Assembly (NCBI GenBank): GCA_964446745.1
Contig: CAYURR010000056.1
Coordinates: forward strand, 1-15,918
From: CAYURR01 sp964446745
GTDB taxonomy: Bacteria > Bacillota > Clostridia > Lachnospirales > WQUN01
Length of the DNA stretch: 15,918 nucleotides
Direction: 5' to 3'
The notes under the pieces are model-generated. The model was not told the origin of the DNA, did no database searches, and worked only from the letters and a program-made list of their open reading frames with translations. The translations under genes were made by a program, and so were the position numbers. Shown one piece after another: positions 14,258-15,918 of this stretch. How positions within the stretch are numbered: the first letter of the stretch is position 1; each line of letters opens with the position of its first letter.

Positions 14258-14344
14258 GGCACATTCTCCTTGTTTTAGAAAACTTACGGTTAGGGTTTAC
14301 GTTATCTGCTGTGGTTATACAAGCCCAACGGGATCCGGCAATAT

Positions 14345-14362
14345 AATCTGATCGATTGGATT
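14345..14362. promoter_or_regulatory. Imperfect dyad in the divergent intergenic region
   Basis: AATC, ATCGAT and GATT are arranged symmetrically over 18 bp (14 of 18 positions palindromic), overlapping the -35 box of the plus-strand promoter. It could be an operator for one or both divergent genes; chance is not excluded. The rest of 14258-14344 shows no clear promoter for tepA. Confidence 0.25.
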
Positions 14363-14385
14363 CACACATCCCCGCCGCCTACAAT
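14356..14385 (+). promoter_or_regulatory. Probable promoter of the propeller gene
   Basis: TTGGAT (14356-14361), 18-nt spacer, TACAAT (14380-14385). A transcript from here would start near 14392, after the TTG at 14356, which argues that the real start codon is ATG 14425. Confidence 0.5.
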
Positions 14386-14424
14386 AATATAGTAAAACAG
14401 TATATCGGAAACGGGGATAACGCG

Positions 14425-15888
14425 ATGCATTACATCTACCGCTGCAGGGATTGTATCTACGCCTTTTATCATAAAGCCGGATCGGGGATCGTCTACCGCA
14501 TGTATAAGGCCGGACGCTGGTATGACGAGGGCATTATGATAAAGGCCGCTAATCCGTTATTCAGTTTGACACAGGTAAGGGACACGCTGTATATCTTTGC
14601 GAGCGACGCGAGGGGTAATATCACACTGACCAAGATACCGCCGAACCGCCTCGGTTCGTCACTGGAAAGCATACCCACAAAGGTAATCATGCAGAGTAGT
14701 GCCGTTCGCAGTAACAAGGTCCTGATCCACCCACTCATCTACAGCAAAGGAATTGCGCTTATATATAACACCGTTTCGGACTCAGGCGGCGAAGAGTTTA
14801 AGGAAAACCTGATCATGATGAGGCATATGGGAGCCGACGGACAATGGGACGAAGCGAGTGCAATAGACCGTTTCGCATCGACACGGTCCTTGGTATATGA
14901 GATGCAAAACGTAGAGGCCGATCATGGGCTTGTGTTTTATCAGAACAAGGGTCAAGACCTGCAAATCGGGTACAGAGAGATTACGCCGAGACGTTATGGG
15001 GACTTTATCCCGGTACTTTCAACCGGCTACAGTGTGACGGACATGTCGTTTTTGACGACCTATGAGGGCATACACTTCCTGTTTATTTGCAAGGGGATGT
15101 TTTCGGGACAGCTTGTATACAGGAAACGCACGGACATCGGATTGAGCGCGCCCGTAGTCATTTATGAGGGGCAGCGCATAGAGCATTGCCTATTGTTTTA
15201 TCTAAAGAACCGCCTGCATGTGACCTTCATGATCGGGGGCCAACCCTATATGTGCGTATCCAACGATGACGGCGACAGCTTTTCACGACCCGTTAGATAC
15301 ACAAACAAGTTCTGTCAGCTGCCCATGAAGGCCCATTACGTGGATGCATATATGATGGAGCCGGATATGTTGTTTGCCAGACAGGTCTATGTAGATGCGT
15401 CGAGACCATGGGATGTGCAGATGATCCCCGAGCTGTACGACGACTTTTTACCGACACACGAGCACGAGATCGAGTACGCGGACGATCACCGCAGGGATGA
15501 TTTGTATGACGACGAACCACCGCAGCAATACGAGGATGAATGGTCCTCGTGGTATGGGGAAGCGTCGCGGGAGATGAGAGGCGAGGGCGGCAGGCGTTCA
15601 GACATGCCGAGGCAAAGCGAGAGCGTGCGGCGTTCGGATGTGCCGCGATATGACGAACGCGATTTGCAGGTGGAGCTCGAGGCCGCACGCCGCATCATCG
15701 CTGAAAAGGAAATGAAGATAGCATTTCTGACACAAAAGCTTGCGCAGGATCAGATGTCGCGTGTGCGTGCGGAGAGGAAAGCAGAGCAGCGGCAACCCGC
15801 CAAAAGGCAGCCCGAGGCGCAAGCACCCCCTTCGCAAGCCCCGCAAGAATCAGAAAAGGCTCCCGGAGATGAATCCGAGAGCCTTTGA
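14425..15888 (+). CDS. Unrecognised beta-propeller-like protein with coiled-coil tail
   Basis: 487 aa from ATG 14425, which has GGGGA about 9 nt upstream. The frame stays open back to TTG 14356, but that codon is the -35 box of the promoter and has no RBS. I do not recognise a named family. Residues 1-320 are beta-rich with repeating blade-like patterns such as HYIYRCRDCIYAFYHK, IHFLFICKGMFSGQLVYRKR and LHVTFMIGGQPYMCVSNDD, and one Asp-box (SNDDGDSFS, 279-287), as in sialidase/BNR propellers. Residues 335-374 are strongly acidic. A duplicated RRSDxPR motif follows, then a probable coiled coil (412-455, starting DLQVELEAARR) and a Pro/Gln/Glu tail. No signal peptide or membrane segment is seen, so it is likely cytoplasmic and may hold partners together. 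Its last codons form a terminator-like hairpin. Function unknown. Confidence 0.8.
   Translation: MHYIYRCRDCIYAFYHKAGSGIVYRMYKAGRWYDEGIMIKAANPLFSLTQVRDTLYIFASDARGNITLTKIPPNRLGSSLESIPTKVIMQSSAVRSNKVLIHPLIYSKGIALIYNTVSDSGGEEFKENLIMMRHMGADGQWDEASAIDRFASTRSLVYEMQNVEADHGLVFYQNKGQDLQIGYREITPRRYGDFIPVLSTGYSVTDMSFLTTYEGIHFLFICKGMFSGQLVYRKRTDIGLSAPVVIYEGQRIEHCLLFYLKNRLHVTFMIGGQPYMCVSNDDGDSFSRPVRYTNKFCQLPMKAHYVDAYMMEPDMLFARQVYVDASRPWDVQMIPELYDDFLPTHEHEIEYADDHRRDDLYDDEPPQQYEDEWSSWYGEASREMRGEGGRRSDMPRQSESVRRSDVPRYDERDLQVELEAARRIIAEKEMKIAFLTQKLAQDQMSRVRAERKAEQRQPAKRQPEAQAPPSQAPQESEKAPGDESESL
15855..15886 (+). terminator. Terminator-like hairpin covering the end of the propeller gene
   Basis: Stem AAAGGCTC (15855-15862) with GAGCCTTT (15879-15886), extended inward by CGGA/TCCG after one mismatch. 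It encodes the last residues and reaches the first base of the TGA stop. Only three T residues follow, so it is a weak intrinsic terminator. The last 30 nt of the window (15889-15918) hold nothing I can call. Confidence 0.5.
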
Positions 15889-15918
15889 TATAAGTAATTT
15901 ATTTACCGTTTACAGCGT

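Noticed and set aside
15903..15918. 3' end of a convergent minus-strand gene (TAA at 15905-15903)
   Set aside because: Only four codons would be inside the window, too little to support a call.

Overview
The window looks like a chromosomal segment of an anaerobic Firmicute, most likely a member of Clostridia. The evidence is the dimeric (GlyQS-type) glycyl-tRNA synthetase, a TepA-like ClpP-family protein, an LytR-CpsA-Psr protein, a CsoR repressor with a P1B ATPase, and an EtfB-EtfA-GlcD lactate dehydrogenase module of the kind known from Acetobacterium. Starts include several TTG and GTG codons with AGGAGG- or AGGGGG-like Shine-Dalgarno sites. Genus cannot be read from the sequence.

Layout. 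Positions 1-348 hold no complete gene: there is the first few codons of a minus-strand gene at the left edge with its own promoter, then a plus-strand promoter. Positions 349-924 encode an AT-rich GNAT acetyltransferase, which stands alone and looks acquired; it converges on the rest at a bidirectional terminator near 1000. From 14257 down to 1070 everything runs on the minus strand. The first transcription block is glyQS, asparaginase II, etfB, etfA, glcD, LCP protein and a URO-D-family protein (13420 to 5316), mostly with overlapping or touching stop/start codons. The second block is csoR, a metal P1B-ATPase, a PF00756 esterase, a cupin and an alpha/beta hydrolase (5255 to 1070). It has its own promoter, whose -35 box contains the stop codon of the URO-D gene and whose -10 box sits in a nested dyad that is a likely CsoR operator. 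A TepA-like protein (13499-14257) and an unrecognised beta-propeller/coiled-coil protein (about 14425-15888, plus strand) are divergent at the right end.

How it works together. EtfB, EtfA (with an N-terminal four-Cys iron-sulfur domain) and GlcD should form a flavin-based electron-confurcating lactate (or other 2-hydroxyacid) dehydrogenase. As given, etfA is frameshifted. The frame and the conserved protein sequence are restored exactly if one copy of a 10-bp tandem repeat is put back, so this is a repeat contraction (mutation or switch) or an assembly collapse. The csoR block pairs a Cu(I)-type (C-H-C) repressor with an exporter that lacks the usual N-terminal metal-binding domain and has unusual membrane metal-site residues, followed by small hydrolase genes. 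The cupin gene among these is bounded by an exact 14-bp repeat placed over the stop/start junctions.

The strongest candidates for something not described are the etfA tandem-repeat contraction, the csoR control region, the 14-bp-flanked cupin and the right-hand propeller protein. No CRISPR array, rRNA, tRNA, transposase or integrase was seen.
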